Source: Macrococcus equipercicus (GTDB lineage: Bacteria > Bacillota > Bacilli > Staphylococcales > Staphylococcaceae). Taken from it: a stretch of 64,000 bases of DNA. The notes beneath the pieces were generated by a model. It worked only from the letters and a program-made list of their open reading frames with translations. It was not told where the DNA came from and searched no databases. This document shows, one piece after another, positions 1 to 9,371 of this stretch. The stretch lies in the NCBI RefSeq assembly GCF_004359525.2, contig NZ_SCWC02000001.1, positions 248,001 through 312,000 of the forward strand. Direction: 5' to 3'. Each line of letters opens with the position of its first letter. The stretch's first letter is position 1. Position numbers and translations under genes: made by a program.

Positions 1-101
1 CCCATTATTATCACAAGCCGTTCAGTGTCGTCGAGGAACAGCAGACGACTCCCGCTTACTTTAAGTACCAAATTTACCGCTCCATGTTTCAAAAGGGTTG
101 A
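1..101 (+). CDS. C-terminal end of an unidentified protein (partial)
   Basis: An open frame runs from the left edge (first full codon at base 3) to a TGA at 99-101 and encodes 32 residues ending in YRSMFQKG. The composition looks protein-like (His, Tyr, Gln, Glu), and the other two forward frames are less convincing, but there is too little to name a family. In related genomes an aminopeptidase or an NADH dehydrogenase lies nearby; this tail does not let me choose. The stop overlaps a possible -35 box of the next gene. Confidence 0.35.
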   Translation, partial: HYYHKPFSVVEEQQTTPAYFKYQIYRSMFQKG

Positions 102-126
102 CACTTAAAGTCAAATACGTTACTTT
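98..126 (+). promoter_or_regulatory. Possible sigma-A promoter of the YuiF-like antiporter
   Basis: A perfect -35 hexamer TTGACA (98-103) is followed after 17 nt by a poor -10 TACTTT (121-126). The -35 is convincing and the -10 is weak, so this is tentative. It would give a leader of about 35-40 nt before the ATG at 170. Confidence 0.35.
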
Positions 127-169
127 AGTATGGTATTACTTTACCAAGCTAAAGGATTGGAGTTTTTAT

Positions 170-1483
170 ATGAATGCAGTATTACTAGCAGTATTAGTCA
201 TGATTATTTTAAGTTTATGCCGGTTAAACGTCGTTCTTGCCATATTTGTCGGTGCATTAGTCGGCGGATTGAGTGCAGGGATGGGTTTGAATCATACGAT
301 CACTGTCTTTACTGAAGGAATCGGTGCAGGGTCGGAAGTGGCGCTGAGTTATGCACTGCTCGGTGGATTTGCTGCACTGATCTCCTACAGTGGAATTACT
401 GATTACTTTGTCGGTAAGATCATCAATATGATTCGTGTCGACAGCACTGTAAAGACACGGACAGTGACAAAAATTGTCATCATTTTCTCACTGACGCTGC
501 TTGCCTGTATGTCACAAAACCTGATTCCTGTCCACATCGCGTTTATTCCGATTATTATCCCGCCGCTGCTCAGCCTGTTCAATGAGCTGAAGATGGACAG
601 ACGGATGATCGCTGTAATGCTGACTTTCGGTTTATGTTTTCCTTACGTCTTACTGCCTTTTGGCTTTGGCCACATTTTCCACGAAATTATTAAAAAAGGG
701 TTTGAACAAGTAGGGTATACCATCCAGTTTGATGATATATGGAAAGCAATGGTCATTCCATCGCTCGGTTTTGTTGTCGGGCTGATTCTCGGTCTTATTA
801 TTTATAGAAAGCCAAGAGAATATCATACAGTCGTTGCAGAAGAAACATTTAAGGCGAAGGACATCAAGCCTTATACAGTTTTTGTGACGGTTGCCGCTAT
901 TCTCGCTACATTTATTGTGCAGCTGACGACAGAATCGATGATCTTCGGCGCACTTGCCGGCATACTGATTTTCTTTCTCTCTGGCGTGTTCAACTGGCAG
1001 ACAATGGATGATGAATTAACGACAGGTATTAAAATAATGGCGTATATAGGTGTCGTCATGCTGGCGGCTAATGGCTTTGCGCATGTCATGACAGAATCGG
1101 GTCAAGTGACTTCTCTTGTAAAAGAAATGGTCCACTTAACCGGTGGTAATAAAGCGCTGGGTGTGATGTTCATGCTGATTGTCGGCCTGGTTGTCACGCT
1201 TGGTATCGGATCGTCATTTGCAACAGTGCCGATCATCGCTGCCCTGTTTATTCCTTTCGGTGATGCCATGGGGTTATCAAGTCTTGCTATCATCAGTATT
1301 ATCGGTACAGCTGGTGCACTAGGTGATGCAGGCAGTCCGGCAAGTGATTCAACGCTTGGACCGACAGCCGGATTAAATATGGACGGCCAGCATAATCACA
1401 TCTGGGATACATGTGTCCCGACATTCATGTTATTTAATATTCCTCTTATTATATTCGGCTTTATCGCGGCTATGGTATTATAG
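170..1483 (+). CDS. YuiF-like Na+/H+ antiporter family membrane protein
   Basis: Predicted 437-residue polytopic membrane protein of the Na+/H+ antiporter / NhaC-like superfamily, closest in my recollection to Bacillus YuiF, which also begins MNAV. About 11-12 hydrophobic segments are visible, with Gly- and Ser-rich re-entrant stretches such as GDAGSPASDSTLGPTAGLN near residues 385-405, typical of ion-transporter superfamily cores. The substrate is unproven; some relatives may carry amino acids. ATG 170 has GGAG at 159-162 with 7 nt spacing. An upstream in-frame TTG (98) would add a hydrophilic 24-residue leader without a ribosome-binding site. It is followed 18 nt later by the thioesterase gene and probably co-transcribed with it. 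Confidence 0.8.
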   Translation: MNAVLLAVLVMIILSLCRLNVVLAIFVGALVGGLSAGMGLNHTITVFTEGIGAGSEVALSYALLGGFAALISYSGITDYFVGKIINMIRVDSTVKTRTVTKIVIIFSLTLLACMSQNLIPVHIAFIPIIIPPLLSLFNELKMDRRMIAVMLTFGLCFPYVLLPFGFGHIFHEIIKKGFEQVGYTIQFDDIWKAMVIPSLGFVVGLILGLIIYRKPREYHTVVAEETFKAKDIKPYTVFVTVAAILATFIVQLTTESMIFGALAGILIFFLSGVFNWQTMDDELTTGIKIMAYIGVVMLAANGFAHVMTESGQVTSLVKEMVHLTGGNKALGVMFMLIVGLVVTLGIGSSFATVPIIAALFIPFGDAMGLSSLAIISIIGTAGALGDAGSPASDSTLGPTAGLNMDGQHNHIWDTCVPTFMLFNIPLIIFGFIAAMVL

Positions 1484-1501
1484 TCAAAAAGGGGAAATAC
1501 A

Positions 1502-1900
1502 ATGGATTTCATGGAGTTATTTACAACAGACAGTCTGCTGACGCAGTTTGAGATGAAGATAGAAGAAAGAGCACCAGGGAGACTCGTGATCAGCATGCCT
1601 GTCACTCATAAAGTCAGGCAGCCGTTCGGTTACCTGCACGGTGGTGCGAGTGTCGCCTTAAGTGAGACAGTCGCATCTATGGGGACAGCAGATTTAATCG
1701 ACCTTGACAAAGAGCTTGGACTAGGTCTTGAAATCAATGCCAATCATATCTCATCTGTCCGCTCCGGCAGAGTGAAAGCAGTCGGTGAGATTCTGCATCA
1801 AGGGAAGACGACCCATGTATGGGATATTAAAGTTTACGATGATAATGACCGGCTGCTGTCAGTTGCACGGTGCACAGTCGCCGTCAAAACATTAAGATAA
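1502..1900 (+). CDS. Hotdog-fold PaaI/YuxO-type acyl-CoA thioesterase
   Basis: A 132-residue single-domain hotdog thioesterase. The family hydrolyses acyl- or aryl-CoA thioesters; the Bacillus relative YuxO and MenI-type enzymes have been linked to 1,4-dihydroxy-2-naphthoyl-CoA in menaquinone synthesis. Visible signatures are LHGGASVALSE (residues about 46-56), holding the HGG loop and the catalytic Glu of the hotdog helix, and the C-terminal strand ARCTVAVK. Length is normal for the family. AAAAAGGGG lies about 6 nt before the ATG. The exact substrate cannot be read from sequence. Transcription ends at a shared terminator facing mnhG. Confidence 0.8.
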   Translation: MDFMELFTTDSLLTQFEMKIEERAPGRLVISMPVTHKVRQPFGYLHGGASVALSETVASMGTADLIDLDKELGLGLEINANHISSVRSGRVKAVGEILHQGKTTHVWDIKVYDDNDRLLSVARCTVAVKTLR

Positions 1901-1936
1901 CAAAGAAGAGTCCAGGATATTCTGGACTCTTCTTTG
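1901..1936. terminator. Bidirectional intrinsic terminator between thioesterase and mnhG
   Basis: A perfect 15-bp stem (1901-1915 with 1922-1936, loop GATATT) ends in a T-rich stretch on the plus strand (TTTGTTTA) and starts A-rich, so it can stop the thioesterase and mnh transcripts, which converge here. Confidence 0.85.
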
Positions 1937-1942
1937 TTTAAG

Positions 1943-2284
1943 CTATTTTGCATCTTTTAGATCATCTCTCACGGTCTTCTTTGTATAAGGTGTACCTGTA
2001 TAGTAGGCACTCCGCATAATAAGATGGCCGCCGATTGGGCCGGTAAGGAAAATGAACAAAATAGCCAGCAGCAGGGACGGCTGAAACTGATGATCTTTAC
2101 CGATGAAGAACAGCAGCACCCCGGATATAATACACATGACTCCGAGCGTTGATGCCTTACTGGCAGCATGGCCACGCGTATAGACGTCAGGCAGTCTATA
2201 TAGACCCAGTGCACTGGCGAAGCTTAGCAGAGCACCGAGGATTATGAAAATCATGGCGGCACTATTGACGATGATGTCGATCAT
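1943..2284 (-). CDS. mnhG: Mrp-type Na+/H+ antiporter subunit G
   Basis: A 113-residue small subunit of the multisubunit Mrp antiporter in the cytoplasmic membrane, with three predicted membrane helices, the conserved start of helix 2 ([23 protein letters not shown]) and the [16 protein letters not shown] motif typical of MrpG/MnhG. The start at 2284 is chosen because GGAGAGA precedes it and the longer reading frame adds an unrelated leader. It overlaps mnhF by 23 nt and is the last gene of the operon, indicating translational coupling. Length (S. aureus MnhG1 is about 118 residues) fits the mnh1 paralogue better than mnh2. Confidence 0.92.
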   Translation of the reverse strand: MIDIIVNSAAMIFIILGALLSFASALGLYRLPDVYTRGHAASKASTLGVMCIISGVLLFFIGKDHQFQPSLLLAILFIFLTGPIGGHLIMRSAYYTGTPYTKKTVRDDLKDAK

Positions 2285-2549
2285 ATTCGATGATCTCTCC
2301 TTTATCCATAAATTTCGCGAATGACACGGTCCCAAGGAATGAGAGTATGGCAAGCAGCATCATAATACTGATATAATGCGTGGTGTTCAATAAGATTGAA
2401 AACAGCGCAATGACAGCCATGAGAGAGATGCCGAGCGCATCAAGAGCAACTACACGGTCAGCAACACTCGGCCCTTTGACAGCGCGGTACAAAAAGCCGA
2501 ACATGCTGACAACGACAACAATAAGTGCTATCACTACAATAATCGTCAT
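2262..2549 (-). CDS. mnhF: Mrp-type Na+/H+ antiporter subunit F
   Basis: A 95-residue protein with three hydrophobic helices and the MrpF signature [20 protein letters not shown] (residues about 22-41). MrpF is an essential small subunit whose third helix carries a membrane acidic patch (here the C-terminal [12 protein letters not shown] follows helix 3). It sits between mnhE (4-nt overlap) and mnhG (23-nt overlap). Confidence 0.93.
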   Translation of the reverse strand: MTIIVVIALIVVVVSMFGFLYRAVKGPSVADRVVALDALGISLMAVIALFSILLNTTHYISIMMLLAILSFLGTVSFAKFMDKGEIIEYDRHHRQ

Positions 2550-3025
2550 CTAATACCAACCTCCTTAATAGCCGCTTCAAATGAGGAGCGGATACCCTCT
2601 ATCTCATCTTCCAGATTCGAGAAATTAATCGCATGAATATATAAAGTCTTACGGTCATTGCTGACAGCCACAACGACTGTGCCGGGCGTTAAAGTAATCA
2701 TCTGTGACAGCAATGAAATTTCCCAGTCTTTCGTCAATTCTGTCGGATAGGCAAAAAACGCCGGTGAAATGTCAATTTCTTTTGAGAGGACAATTTTAAA
2801 TACTTGGACGTTTGCTTTCACTAACTCAATAATAAAAATGATACAAAGCCGGATGCTTTTCACAAGCGGCCGTAAATAGAAGCGTCCGGGCAGGAAAGGA
2901 CGCATGACGAAAACAGCGAACAGCCCGAACAAAAATCCGAGAACAATGTTGCCGAAAGAAAAGCTCATTGTAATCAAGCACCAGAGCAGTGTCAGGGACA
3001 GATTGATCAGAAACTGTACTGCCAT
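2546..3025 (-). CDS. mnhE: Mrp-type Na+/H+ antiporter subunit E
   Basis: A 159-residue MrpE subunit, the same length as S. aureus MnhE1. It has two or three N-terminal hydrophobic helices followed by a cytoplasmic domain with the family motif [19 protein letters not shown] (residues about 104-122), then the [12 protein letters not shown] region. MrpE is needed for assembly or stability of the antiporter complex. It overlaps mnhD by one base and mnhF by four, so translation of the operon is tightly coupled. Confidence 0.93.
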   Translation of the reverse strand: MAVQFLINLSLTLLWCLITMSFSFGNIVLGFLFGLFAVFVMRPFLPGRFYLRPLVKSIRLCIIFIIELVKANVQVFKIVLSKEIDISPAFFAYPTELTKDWEISLLSQMITLTPGTVVVAVSNDRKTLYIHAINFSNLEDEIEGIRSSFEAAIKEVGIR

Positions 3026-4497
3026 TAGTTCACCTCCATTATTTGTGTGTAATGGGACGGCTCTGTCAAGGTGAGGGCTGCTTGATGAAACAGCGGATAG
3101 AACTGGTCAGCGTATAATCCGAAAGCGACAGCGAGACATGTTGCGATGACACTGACAACCAGCATTCTGCGGTACGGTTTGACAGGTGTCACTGTGACCG
3201 GGTTACCCCAGAACACGTGAATGAACATACGGATGATGGAGTAGAGCACAATGAGGCTGCTCAGCAGAATGATAACTGCTGCAAACGTATGACCGTCAGC
3301 AAGAGCCGCTTTAACAATATAATACTTACCGTAAAAGCCGCTGAGCGGAGGGATGCCTGCAAGCGACAGTGCTGCGATGAAAAACGTCCAGCCGAGCACC
3401 GGATAATCTTTAATCATACCGCCGAGTCTGTTCGACTGAGTTTCTCCTGTCATATGAATGATAACACCGACCAGCATGAATAATGCGGCTTTAATCAATA
3501 TGTCATTGAAGATATAATAAATCGCACCGAGCATACCGTCAGTGGACAGCAGGCTGACACCGGTCAGAATGACACCGACCGCAATCATAATGTTATAAAT
3601 GATCACTTTCTTCATATCGTAATAGGCGAGAGCACCTATACAGCCGAAAATAATCGTCAGCAGTGCAATGACCATAATGAATGTGCCGACGATGTGTGTC
3701 GGAAAGAATAAAGTATAAGTCCGCATAATCGCATAAATGCCGACTTTGGTGAGCAGTGCACCGAACATCGTCAAAATCGGAATCGGCGGTGCGTAATAAG
3801 CCCCTGGCAGCCAGAAGTAAAAGGGGAACATCCCGGCTTTTGTCGCAAAGACAAAAATAAAGAGAATAGCACAGAGCACGATAATCGGCTGATTTTCCTG
3901 TCCGGAGAGCTTCACACTGATATCTGCCATATTCAATGAACCGACAACGGAATACAGCATCGCTATCGCCAGTACAAAGAACGATGACGAGATGACATTC
4001 ACTAAAATATACTTAATACTTTCCTGCAGCTGAATCTTTGTACCGCCGATAATCATCAATACATAAGAGCTCATCAGAAACACTTCAAAGAAGACAAATA
4101 AGTTGAAAATATCTCCTGTGGAAAAAGCACCGTTCAAACCAGTCAGCATAAACAGCAGTGAAGCGTAGTAGTAATAGCGCTCCCGTTCAACACCGATAGA
4201 TTGGTAGGAATAGATAATGACTAGACAAGTCAGTAATGACGTCATGAACACAAATGATGCTGACAGCTGATCGACGGTCAGTGTAATACTGTAAGGGATG
4301 GGCCAGCTGCCGAGCTCAAGAAACTGAATGCCGTGTTTAATGATATGCCAGAGATTAAGCGCTGCAAACAAAGTAGTGACGACAGCACCCAGCAGCACAA
4401 CCATACGCTTTATAAGCAGCCGCTTACCGATGAAAATGAGAATAAGTGAAAAAATAGCAGGAATAATCACAGGAAACACTAATAGATTACTTATCAT
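3025..4497 (-). CDS. mnhD: Mrp-type Na+/H+ antiporter subunit D
   Basis: A 490-residue proton-translocating subunit homologous to NuoM/NuoN of respiratory complex I, with about 14 predicted membrane helices. Key family residues are present: Glu138 in [10 protein letters not shown] and Lys220 in [18 protein letters not shown], equivalent to the essential Glu/Lys pair of MrpD. The length is close to S. aureus MnhD (498). It overlaps mnhC by 11 nt and mnhE by 1 nt. With MnhA it is expected to form the H+ path of the antiporter. Confidence 0.95.
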   Translation of the reverse strand: MISNLLVFPVIIPAIFSLILIFIGKRLLIKRMVVLLGAVVTTLFAALNLWHIIKHGIQFLELGSWPIPYSITLTVDQLSASFVFMTSLLTCLVIIYSYQSIGVERERYYYYASLLFMLTGLNGAFSTGDIFNLFVFFEVFLMSSYVLMIIGGTKIQLQESIKYILVNVISSSFFVLAIAMLYSVVGSLNMADISVKLSGQENQPIIVLCAILFIFVFATKAGMFPFYFWLPGAYYAPPIPILTMFGALLTKVGIYAIMRTYTLFFPTHIVGTFIMVIALLTIIFGCIGALAYYDMKKVIIYNIMIAVGVILTGVSLLSTDGMLGAIYYIFNDILIKAALFMLVGVIIHMTGETQSNRLGGMIKDYPVLGWTFFIAALSLAGIPPLSGFYGKYYIVKAALADGHTFAAVIILLSSLIVLYSIIRMFIHVFWGNPVTVTPVKPYRRMLVVSVIATCLAVAFGLYADQFYPLFHQAALTLTEPSHYTQIMEVN

Positions 4498-4828
4498 CCG
4501 GTACTCCTTTCATCATCGACATATTATCTGTCCCGAGCTCCTTGTAACTTCTGAATGCCAGTACAAGGAAGAAGGCAGTGACAGCAAAGCTGATGACAAT
4601 AGCTGTCAGTATCAGGGCCTGCGGGATTGGATCCACATAACGCGCAATATGCTTATCATAAATAGGGATGGCCCCCTCTTTCAGGCCGCCCATCGTCAGG
4701 AGCAGTAAATTAACCGCATGAGTGAGAATAGATGTCCCGATAATAATTCTGAGCAGGCTTCTAGAAAGGATGAGATAGACACTTGCAGCAATTAAAATGC
4801 CGCTCAATATAATCATGATCACTTCCAT
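4487..4828 (-). CDS. mnhC: Mrp-type Na+/H+ antiporter subunit C
   Basis: A 113-residue NuoK-like subunit, the same length as S. aureus MnhC1. Three helices are visible, with the MrpC motif [20 protein letters not shown] (residues about 30-49) and [21 protein letters not shown] (67-87). NuoK-type subunits contribute to the proton channel. Its ATG overlaps the mnhB stop by one base and its end overlaps mnhD by 11 nt. Confidence 0.95.
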   Translation of the reverse strand: MEVIMIILSGILIAASVYLILSRSLLRIIIGTSILTHAVNLLLLTMGGLKEGAIPIYDKHIARYVDPIPQALILTAIVISFAVTAFFLVLAFRSYKELGTDNMSMMKGVPDDK

Positions 4829-5256
4829 TATTCATTCTCTCCTATCGTCAGAATAATTGTCATTGTTGTCCCGATGACAGCGAGCATAACACCGAGGTCA
4901 AACAGCATGGCTGTATGCCAGTGCACAGCGCCGAACAGCGGTAAATGCAGGTCGCCGGAAAAGTGTGTGAAAAATGGTCTGCCGAGCAGCACTGCAATTA
5001 AAGGTGTGGCATAGCAGAAAGTGAGACCGACCGCTATGACTTTCTTAAAGTCTATTGGTAGTATACTTTCCAGCGTTTTAATGTCATAGGCGATCAAAAC
5101 AAGCAGCAAAGCACCTGCAACGAGCAGACCGCCGACAAATCCACCACCCGGTGTATAATGACCTCCCAGAAAGATGGAGAGGCTGAACATGAAGATGATG
5201 AAAAACACAATTAAAGTACAGAATTGAAAAATAACATCATTTCTTTGTTTGTTCAT
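4828..5256 (-). CDS. mnhB: Mrp-type Na+/H+ antiporter subunit B
   Basis: A 142-residue subunit with four predicted helices, identical in length to S. aureus MnhB1 and ending, like it, in IGENE. The family motif [21 protein letters not shown] is at residues about 32-52 and [19 protein letters not shown] near the C-terminus. It overlaps mnhA by 20 nt. Resemblance to MnhB1 rather than MnhB2 is the main reason to assign this operon to the mnh1 paralogue. Confidence 0.95.
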   Translation of the reverse strand: MNKQRNDVIFQFCTLIVFFIIFMFSLSIFLGGHYTPGGGFVGGLLVAGALLLVLIAYDIKTLESILPIDFKKVIAVGLTFCYATPLIAVLLGRPFFTHFSGDLHLPLFGAVHWHTAMLFDLGVMLAVIGTTMTIILTIGENE

Positions 5257-7594
5257 GATTGACCTCCTTGCTGTCCCGCAATTTAATCAATGTATAGATG
5301 CCGATGCCGGCAATGCCGAGTACAGTCGATTCAAACAATGTGTCAAAGCCCCGGAAATCAACGAGAATGACGTTGACCATGTTTTTACCGTGAGCCAGGT
5401 CATACACATGTTTAATGTAATATTCAGTGATGGACGGTGAAAAGCGATGGCCGTAAGCCATCAGTGCAATGACGGTCACAACAGCCCCGACACCGACCGC
5501 AATCACTGCATTAGTCAGTTTGAATGGCATGGTCTCCTCGTAGCGTGACAGCTTCGGCAGATGATAGAAGCACATCAGAAATAATGCGGTGGAAATCGTT
5601 TCAATCGTCAACTGTGTAAGCGCTAAGTCAGGCGCATTGAAGAAGACGAAGAACAGACCGACGGCATAACCGATGGCACTCAGCATAATAATACTGAATA
5701 GACGGGACTTCGCGACAATCACCATAAAGGTCGCAATCAATATCAGAACGACAAGAATCAGTTCAAACGAACGGACTTCTGATAAGTGCCAGCTGCCGAA
5801 ATTGAACGGTGCCTGCAGCAGCAGGACGACAGTCATCACGATTAAAGCGCTGAAGACCAGCAGTAAATGGCTGCGGATACCGGCAGTAATCACCTTGTTG
5901 TTAAGACGGTAGGAAATGGATTCAGCGGCCGCCAGTAGTTTCTCGTAAACGTAATTGAATGTCCAGTTCGGGCGCTGCACTGAATAGATAGGTGCCCACT
6001 GCTGGTAAGTGAAGATGAGCGCCGTACCTGCCGCAAAAATCAGCAGTGTTGTCACCAATGCAGGGTTAACACCATGCCAGTGTGAAATATGCAGCGGTGC
6101 CACATGTTTGTTCAAGATGGCCTGTCCTGCACTGTCGATCATTGGCGTCAGTATATTCGGGAATAATCCGGTGAAGACAACGACAGTAACCATCAGTAAA
6201 GGAGACAACAGCAATAACAGCGGTGCCTCGTGGACATGTTTGTCTACCGACGGCGGACCACCGAAAAAGAGGTCTTTGAGCAGTTTCACAGAGTAGATGA
6301 ACGTCAACAGGCTGCCAATGATAACAAGTGACAGCAGCAGTACGAGCGACGGTCCATGGAACAGGCCGCTCTTACTGTCAAACATGCTCGTCAGAAACAT
6401 CTCTTTAGACAGAAAGCCGTTGAACGGCGGTACACCGGCCATGCTGAGTGCGCCGATGATAGCGGCGGTAAACGTAACAGGCATCAGCTGCAGCAGGCCG
6501 GACAGTTTTTTGAGATCGCGCGTGCCTGTCTCATGATCGATAATACCGACGACCATAAACAGTGCCCCTTTGAATGAGGCATGGTTGAAAATATGGAAGA
6601 CGCAGGCGGCAATCGCTGCATAGAAGACCGGCTGGTTATTATAATAGACGCCGAGACCGCCGACACCAAGCAGTGTCATCATCAGTCCGAGCTGACTGAT
6701 CGTGCTGTAGGCAAGAACGCCTTTTAAGTCCTGCTGTTTCACTGCATTGAACGATGCCCAGAACAACGTAATTGCCCCGATAAAAGTCACAATGTAAATC
6801 CATTGTGCTGACAGTGCAAAGAGCGGTGTGAACCGTGCAATTAAATAAACACCGGCCTTCACCATAGTCGCAGAGTGCAGATAAGCACTGACAGGTGTCG
6901 GTGCTTCCATCGCATCAGGCAGCCAGATATGGAACGGAAACTGCGCTGACTTTGTGAATGCTGCAAGCAATATGAATACCATGGCAGTCGTAAATAATGG
7001 AGACTGCTGCAGCACATCTGCCTGCATCACCATTTCCCTGATACTGAATGTATGGGCAATAGACACTAAGGTCAGCAGACCTCCGAGCAGCATCAGGCCG
7101 CCGAACACAGTGATCAGCATCGACTTCAGAGCACCTTGCAGTGATTTCTCCTTATGATGCCAGAATGCAATCAACAGAAAGCTCGAGATGCTTGTCAGCT
7201 CCCAGAACAGATAGAGCGACAGAACATTGTCACTGAGCACAACGCCGAGCATAGCACCCATAAACAGCAGCAGATACGTATAAAAATGACCGAGCTGCTC
7301 ACGGCTGCTTAAATAATGGATAGAGTAAAAGACAACGAGTGCACCGATGACAGTAATCAGCAGACAGAACAACAGGCTGATACCATCCATTCTGAAATCC
7401 AGATTCAAGCCGATGCGCGGCATCCATTTGACTGATTGACTGACTTGGCCGCTCATCAACAACAGTACAGCGGCTGCCACAGGAACAAGCAGTGCAAAAT
7501 AACCCGGATGAATCCGTTTATTATAATAATGTATCAGCGGGATAAGTAGGGCGCCGAGAAACGGCAGACTGACGGCTAAATGTAATAAACTCAT
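5237..7594 (-). CDS. mnhA: Mrp-type Na+/H+ antiporter subunit A
   Basis: A 785-residue NuoL-like large subunit (S. aureus MnhA1 about 801) with some 20 predicted membrane helices. Residues Glu132 (YLFWELTS) and Lys215 (AAFTKSAQFPFHIWLPDAMEAP) correspond to the essential Glu/Lys pair of MrpA. The C-terminal part after about residue 560 is the MrpA-specific extension resembling NuoJ and MrpB. It is the first gene of the seven-gene operon; the ATG has AAGGAGG upstream. The complex exchanges cytoplasmic Na+ for external H+ and supports pH and salt tolerance. Confidence 0.96.
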   Translation of the reverse strand: MSLLHLAVSLPFLGALLIPLIHYYNKRIHPGYFALLVPVAAAVLLLMSGQVSQSVKWMPRIGLNLDFRMDGISLLFCLLITVIGALVVFYSIHYLSSREQLGHFYTYLLLFMGAMLGVVLSDNVLSLYLFWELTSISSFLLIAFWHHKEKSLQGALKSMLITVFGGLMLLGGLLTLVSIAHTFSIREMVMQADVLQQSPLFTTAMVFILLAAFTKSAQFPFHIWLPDAMEAPTPVSAYLHSATMVKAGVYLIARFTPLFALSAQWIYIVTFIGAITLFWASFNAVKQQDLKGVLAYSTISQLGLMMTLLGVGGLGVYYNNQPVFYAAIAACVFHIFNHASFKGALFMVVGIIDHETGTRDLKKLSGLLQLMPVTFTAAIIGALSMAGVPPFNGFLSKEMFLTSMFDSKSGLFHGPSLVLLLSLVIIGSLLTFIYSVKLLKDLFFGGPPSVDKHVHEAPLLLLLSPLLMVTVVVFTGLFPNILTPMIDSAGQAILNKHVAPLHISHWHGVNPALVTTLLIFAAGTALIFTYQQWAPIYSVQRPNWTFNYVYEKLLAAAESISYRLNNKVITAGIRSHLLLVFSALIVMTVVLLLQAPFNFGSWHLSEVRSFELILVVLILIATFMVIVAKSRLFSIIMLSAIGYAVGLFFVFFNAPDLALTQLTIETISTALFLMCFYHLPKLSRYEETMPFKLTNAVIAVGVGAVVTVIALMAYGHRFSPSITEYYIKHVYDLAHGKNMVNVILVDFRGFDTLFESTVLGIAGIGIYTLIKLRDSKEVNHEQTKK

Positions 7595-7617
7595 GAAAGA
7601 CCTCCTTCAATAAATTA

Positions 7618-7646
7618 AGTATACAGAAAATCTGCAACGCTTTAAA
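7618..7646 (-). promoter_or_regulatory. Probable promoter of the mnh operon
   Basis: On the minus strand, TTTAAA (7646-7641) and TATACT (7623-7618) are separated by 17 nt, placing the transcription start about 10-15 nt before the SD of mnhA. The -10 is good and the -35 moderate. An imperfect dyad (CCCG...CGGG around a central CACTAGTG, 7662-7681) lies upstream; its role is unknown. Confidence 0.45.
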
Positions 7647-7710
7647 TGCGATAAGCTGTTGCCCGGGCACTAGTGAGCGGGTGTTCTTAAATAAGAAGAA
7701 AGCACTTGAT

Positions 7711-8109
7711 TTATCCTTCATTGTTCGAAAAATCGTCAAATTTTATCCCGTAATAATGCGCATATTCTTTTTTCAGCGACTGCATTTTCTGCAGGGCAAG
7801 CTGGTTAAAAGAAGTGGGTTCTGCTGCCAGTTTTTCCTCCATTGCAGTGACTGCCTTGTAAAGTGAGGCTTCATAAGCAGGGACCGCATCGTCATATGGC
7901 TTCAGAAGATTAGGGCTGACAATGCGCTTTTCGTACTGAGCCAGTGCTTTTCGTTCATGGAAGAACACTTCAGTCTCATGAGGATGATGCAGATCTCCCT
8001 GCTTGGGATGAATAAGAACGGCAGTGACTTTAACAACCACGCCGTTCGGATGATCACTTACTTTTTCTACAATATAGCGTCCCGTTTTAAATGAAAGTTG
8101 ATAATACAT
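7711..8109 (-). CDS. kapB: KapB-like kinase-associated protein
   Basis: A 132-residue homologue of Bacillus KapB (kinase-associated lipoprotein B, first linked to KinB in sporulation). Typical features are the N-terminal small beta-barrel ([37 protein letters not shown]) and a C-terminal helical region. I see no signal peptide or lipobox, so the lipoprotein name is doubtful here. The start at 8109 is chosen because AAAGG lies 9 nt upstream; it would directly abut the alternative ATG at 8118. Its role in a non-sporulating coccus is unknown. It lies upstream of mnhA on the same strand and is divergent from ppi. Confidence 0.75.
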   Translation of the reverse strand: MYYQLSFKTGRYIVEKVSDHPNGVVVKVTAVLIHPKQGDLHHPHETEVFFHERKALAQYEKRIVSPNLLKPYDDAVPAYEASLYKAVTAMEEKLAAEPTSFNQLALQKMQSLKKEYAHYYGIKFDDFSNNEG

Positions 8110-8171
8110 GTTCGTCATCCTTTTGTGTTAATATATTATGGTACTTATCATATCATGAAGGAGCAGTTATC

Positions 8172-8765
8172 ATGACTAATTTTCCGCAATTAAATACAGA
8201 AATATCAGAAAACGAACGTGTCGTTGACATGGTTACATCAAAAGGGACAATGAAAATTAAATTGTTCCCTGAAATTGCACCGAAGACGGTTGCCAATTTC
8301 ATTCAGCTCGCTGAGCAGGGTTATTATGAAGGCATTACTTTCCACCGCGTGATCAATGACTTTATGATTCAAGGCGGCGACCCGACCGGTACAGGAATGG
8401 GCGGCGAAAGTATTTACGGCGATTCATTTGAAGATGAGTTCTCAATGAATGCCTTCAATCTTTACGGGGCATTGTCTATGGCAAATGCCGGCCCGAATAC
8501 GAATGGTTCTCAGTTCTTCATCGTCCAGATGAAACAGGTTCCGGCGCAGATGCTGTCACAGTTAAAGCAGGGCGGCTGGCCTGAAGAAGTTGTCGATGCC
8601 TATGCAGAACGCGGCGGTACACCATGGCTTGACCAGAAGCATACCGTGTTCGGACAAGTGATTGAAGGACTGGATGTATTAGAAGCGATCGCTGATGTTA
8701 AAGTCGGCCCGCAGGATAAACCGGTTGAAGATGTCACTATCGAAACAATTAATATTATCAAGTAG
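8172..8765 (+). CDS. Cyclophilin-type peptidyl-prolyl cis-trans isomerase
   Basis: A 197-residue cytoplasmic cyclophilin catalysing proline cis-trans isomerisation during folding. Core motifs are visible: [23 protein letters not shown] with FHRV (catalytic Arg), [31 protein letters not shown] and [15 protein letters not shown]. No signal peptide is present. The ATG is preceded by AAGGAG with suitable spacing; the longer reading frame to 8091 starts inside the divergent kapB. It is monocistronic, with a strong terminator at 8774. Confidence 0.93.
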   Translation: MTNFPQLNTEISENERVVDMVTSKGTMKIKLFPEIAPKTVANFIQLAEQGYYEGITFHRVINDFMIQGGDPTGTGMGGESIYGDSFEDEFSMNAFNLYGALSMANAGPNTNGSQFFIVQMKQVPAQMLSQLKQGGWPEEVVDAYAERGGTPWLDQKHTVFGQVIEGLDVLEAIADVKVGPQDKPVEDVTIETINIIK

Positions 8766-8773
8766 TCCCTTGC

Positions 8774-8815
8774 ATCAATAAGTCATGAAATGTTCATGAC
8801 TTATTGATTTTTTTA
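8774..8815 (+). terminator. Intrinsic terminator of the cyclophilin gene
   Basis: A perfect 15-bp stem (8774-8788 with 8794-8808, loop AATGT) is followed by a run of seven or more T residues. Confidence 0.9.
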
Positions 8816-8861
8816 TATTTTCATCATGCTATAATTTGATAGATTAGGAGCGTGATAAACA

Positions 8862-9062
8862 ATGATGGATTTTCTATACTTCCCAGAAAATAAAATGGAG
8901 TACATCCCGGCAAGTATTACATTATTATGCTTTATGCTGCTTGCTTATATAGCTTATCGCCTTTTCAAACGTCACTCGGTTCGTGAAGAAGCGAAGATGA
9001 AAGCGTTCGAAGAGGAAGTCATGAAACGTCTGGAAAGCGGAGAACTGTATAATGAACGCTGA
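8862..9062 (+). CDS. Small single-pass membrane protein, unknown function
   Basis: A 66-residue protein with one hydrophobic helix (residues about 14-34) followed by a basic and then strongly charged alpha-helical tail (KRHSVREEAKMKAFEEEVMKRLESGE). The pattern suggests an N-out single-pass protein with a cytoplasmic tail, but no family is recognised. AGGAG is 11 nt upstream of ATG 8862 and a second ATG follows immediately. An extended -10 (TG-N-TATAAT, 8827-8835) lies just upstream. Its end overlaps the next gene by 11 nt, suggesting coupling. Confidence 0.7.
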   Translation: MMDFLYFPENKMEYIPASITLLCFMLLAYIAYRLFKRHSVREEAKMKAFEEEVMKRLESGELYNER

Positions 9063-9306
9063 ATTTAATATCGAACTTTACAAACTGATAGCTGACTGGA
9101 ACCCGATGAAGTTTGAGGACGCATCGATGGGCGACCAGGAAGTCTATGACTGCATGGACATCATTCATCAGACTGATGACCGCGATGAAACGGTGAAACG
9201 TATCCAGCATGTCTATCACTTCAGTTTTGACCAATATATACCTGCAGAAGAGATTCACCTTCTGCTGGACCGTGTGGCCACTTTAAATATGCAATGTAAG
9301 TTATAG
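9052..9306 (+). CDS. DUF1871 family protein (YugE-like)
   Basis: An 84-residue acidic soluble protein resembling Bacillus YugE (DUF1871): helical, with the recognisable I-x-x-W-(D/N)-P-M and D-x-Y-D-C-M-D-I-I segments and a C-terminal helix. Function is unknown. It overlaps the upstream small membrane protein gene by 11 nt. In Bacillus the yugE, yugI and kapB genes are near one another as here, which supports the assignment. Confidence 0.7.
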   Translation: MNAEFNIELYKLIADWNPMKFEDASMGDQEVYDCMDIIHQTDDRDETVKRIQHVYHFSFDQYIPAEEIHLLLDRVATLNMQCKL

Positions 9307-9371
9307 AATGTTAGGTCATTGCCACTCATTATGGTAAACTTAGTTTATTAATAATGAGGAGGGGCATGGCA

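Noticed and set aside
98-169. Upstream TTG start for the YuiF-like antiporter, adding 24 residues
   Set aside because: No ribosome-binding site, the added residues are unlike the family, and ATG 170 has GGAG at 7 nt and gives the family N-terminus.
7711-8109. Lipoprotein status of the KapB-like protein
   Set aside because: No signal peptide or lipobox cysteine is present despite the family name.
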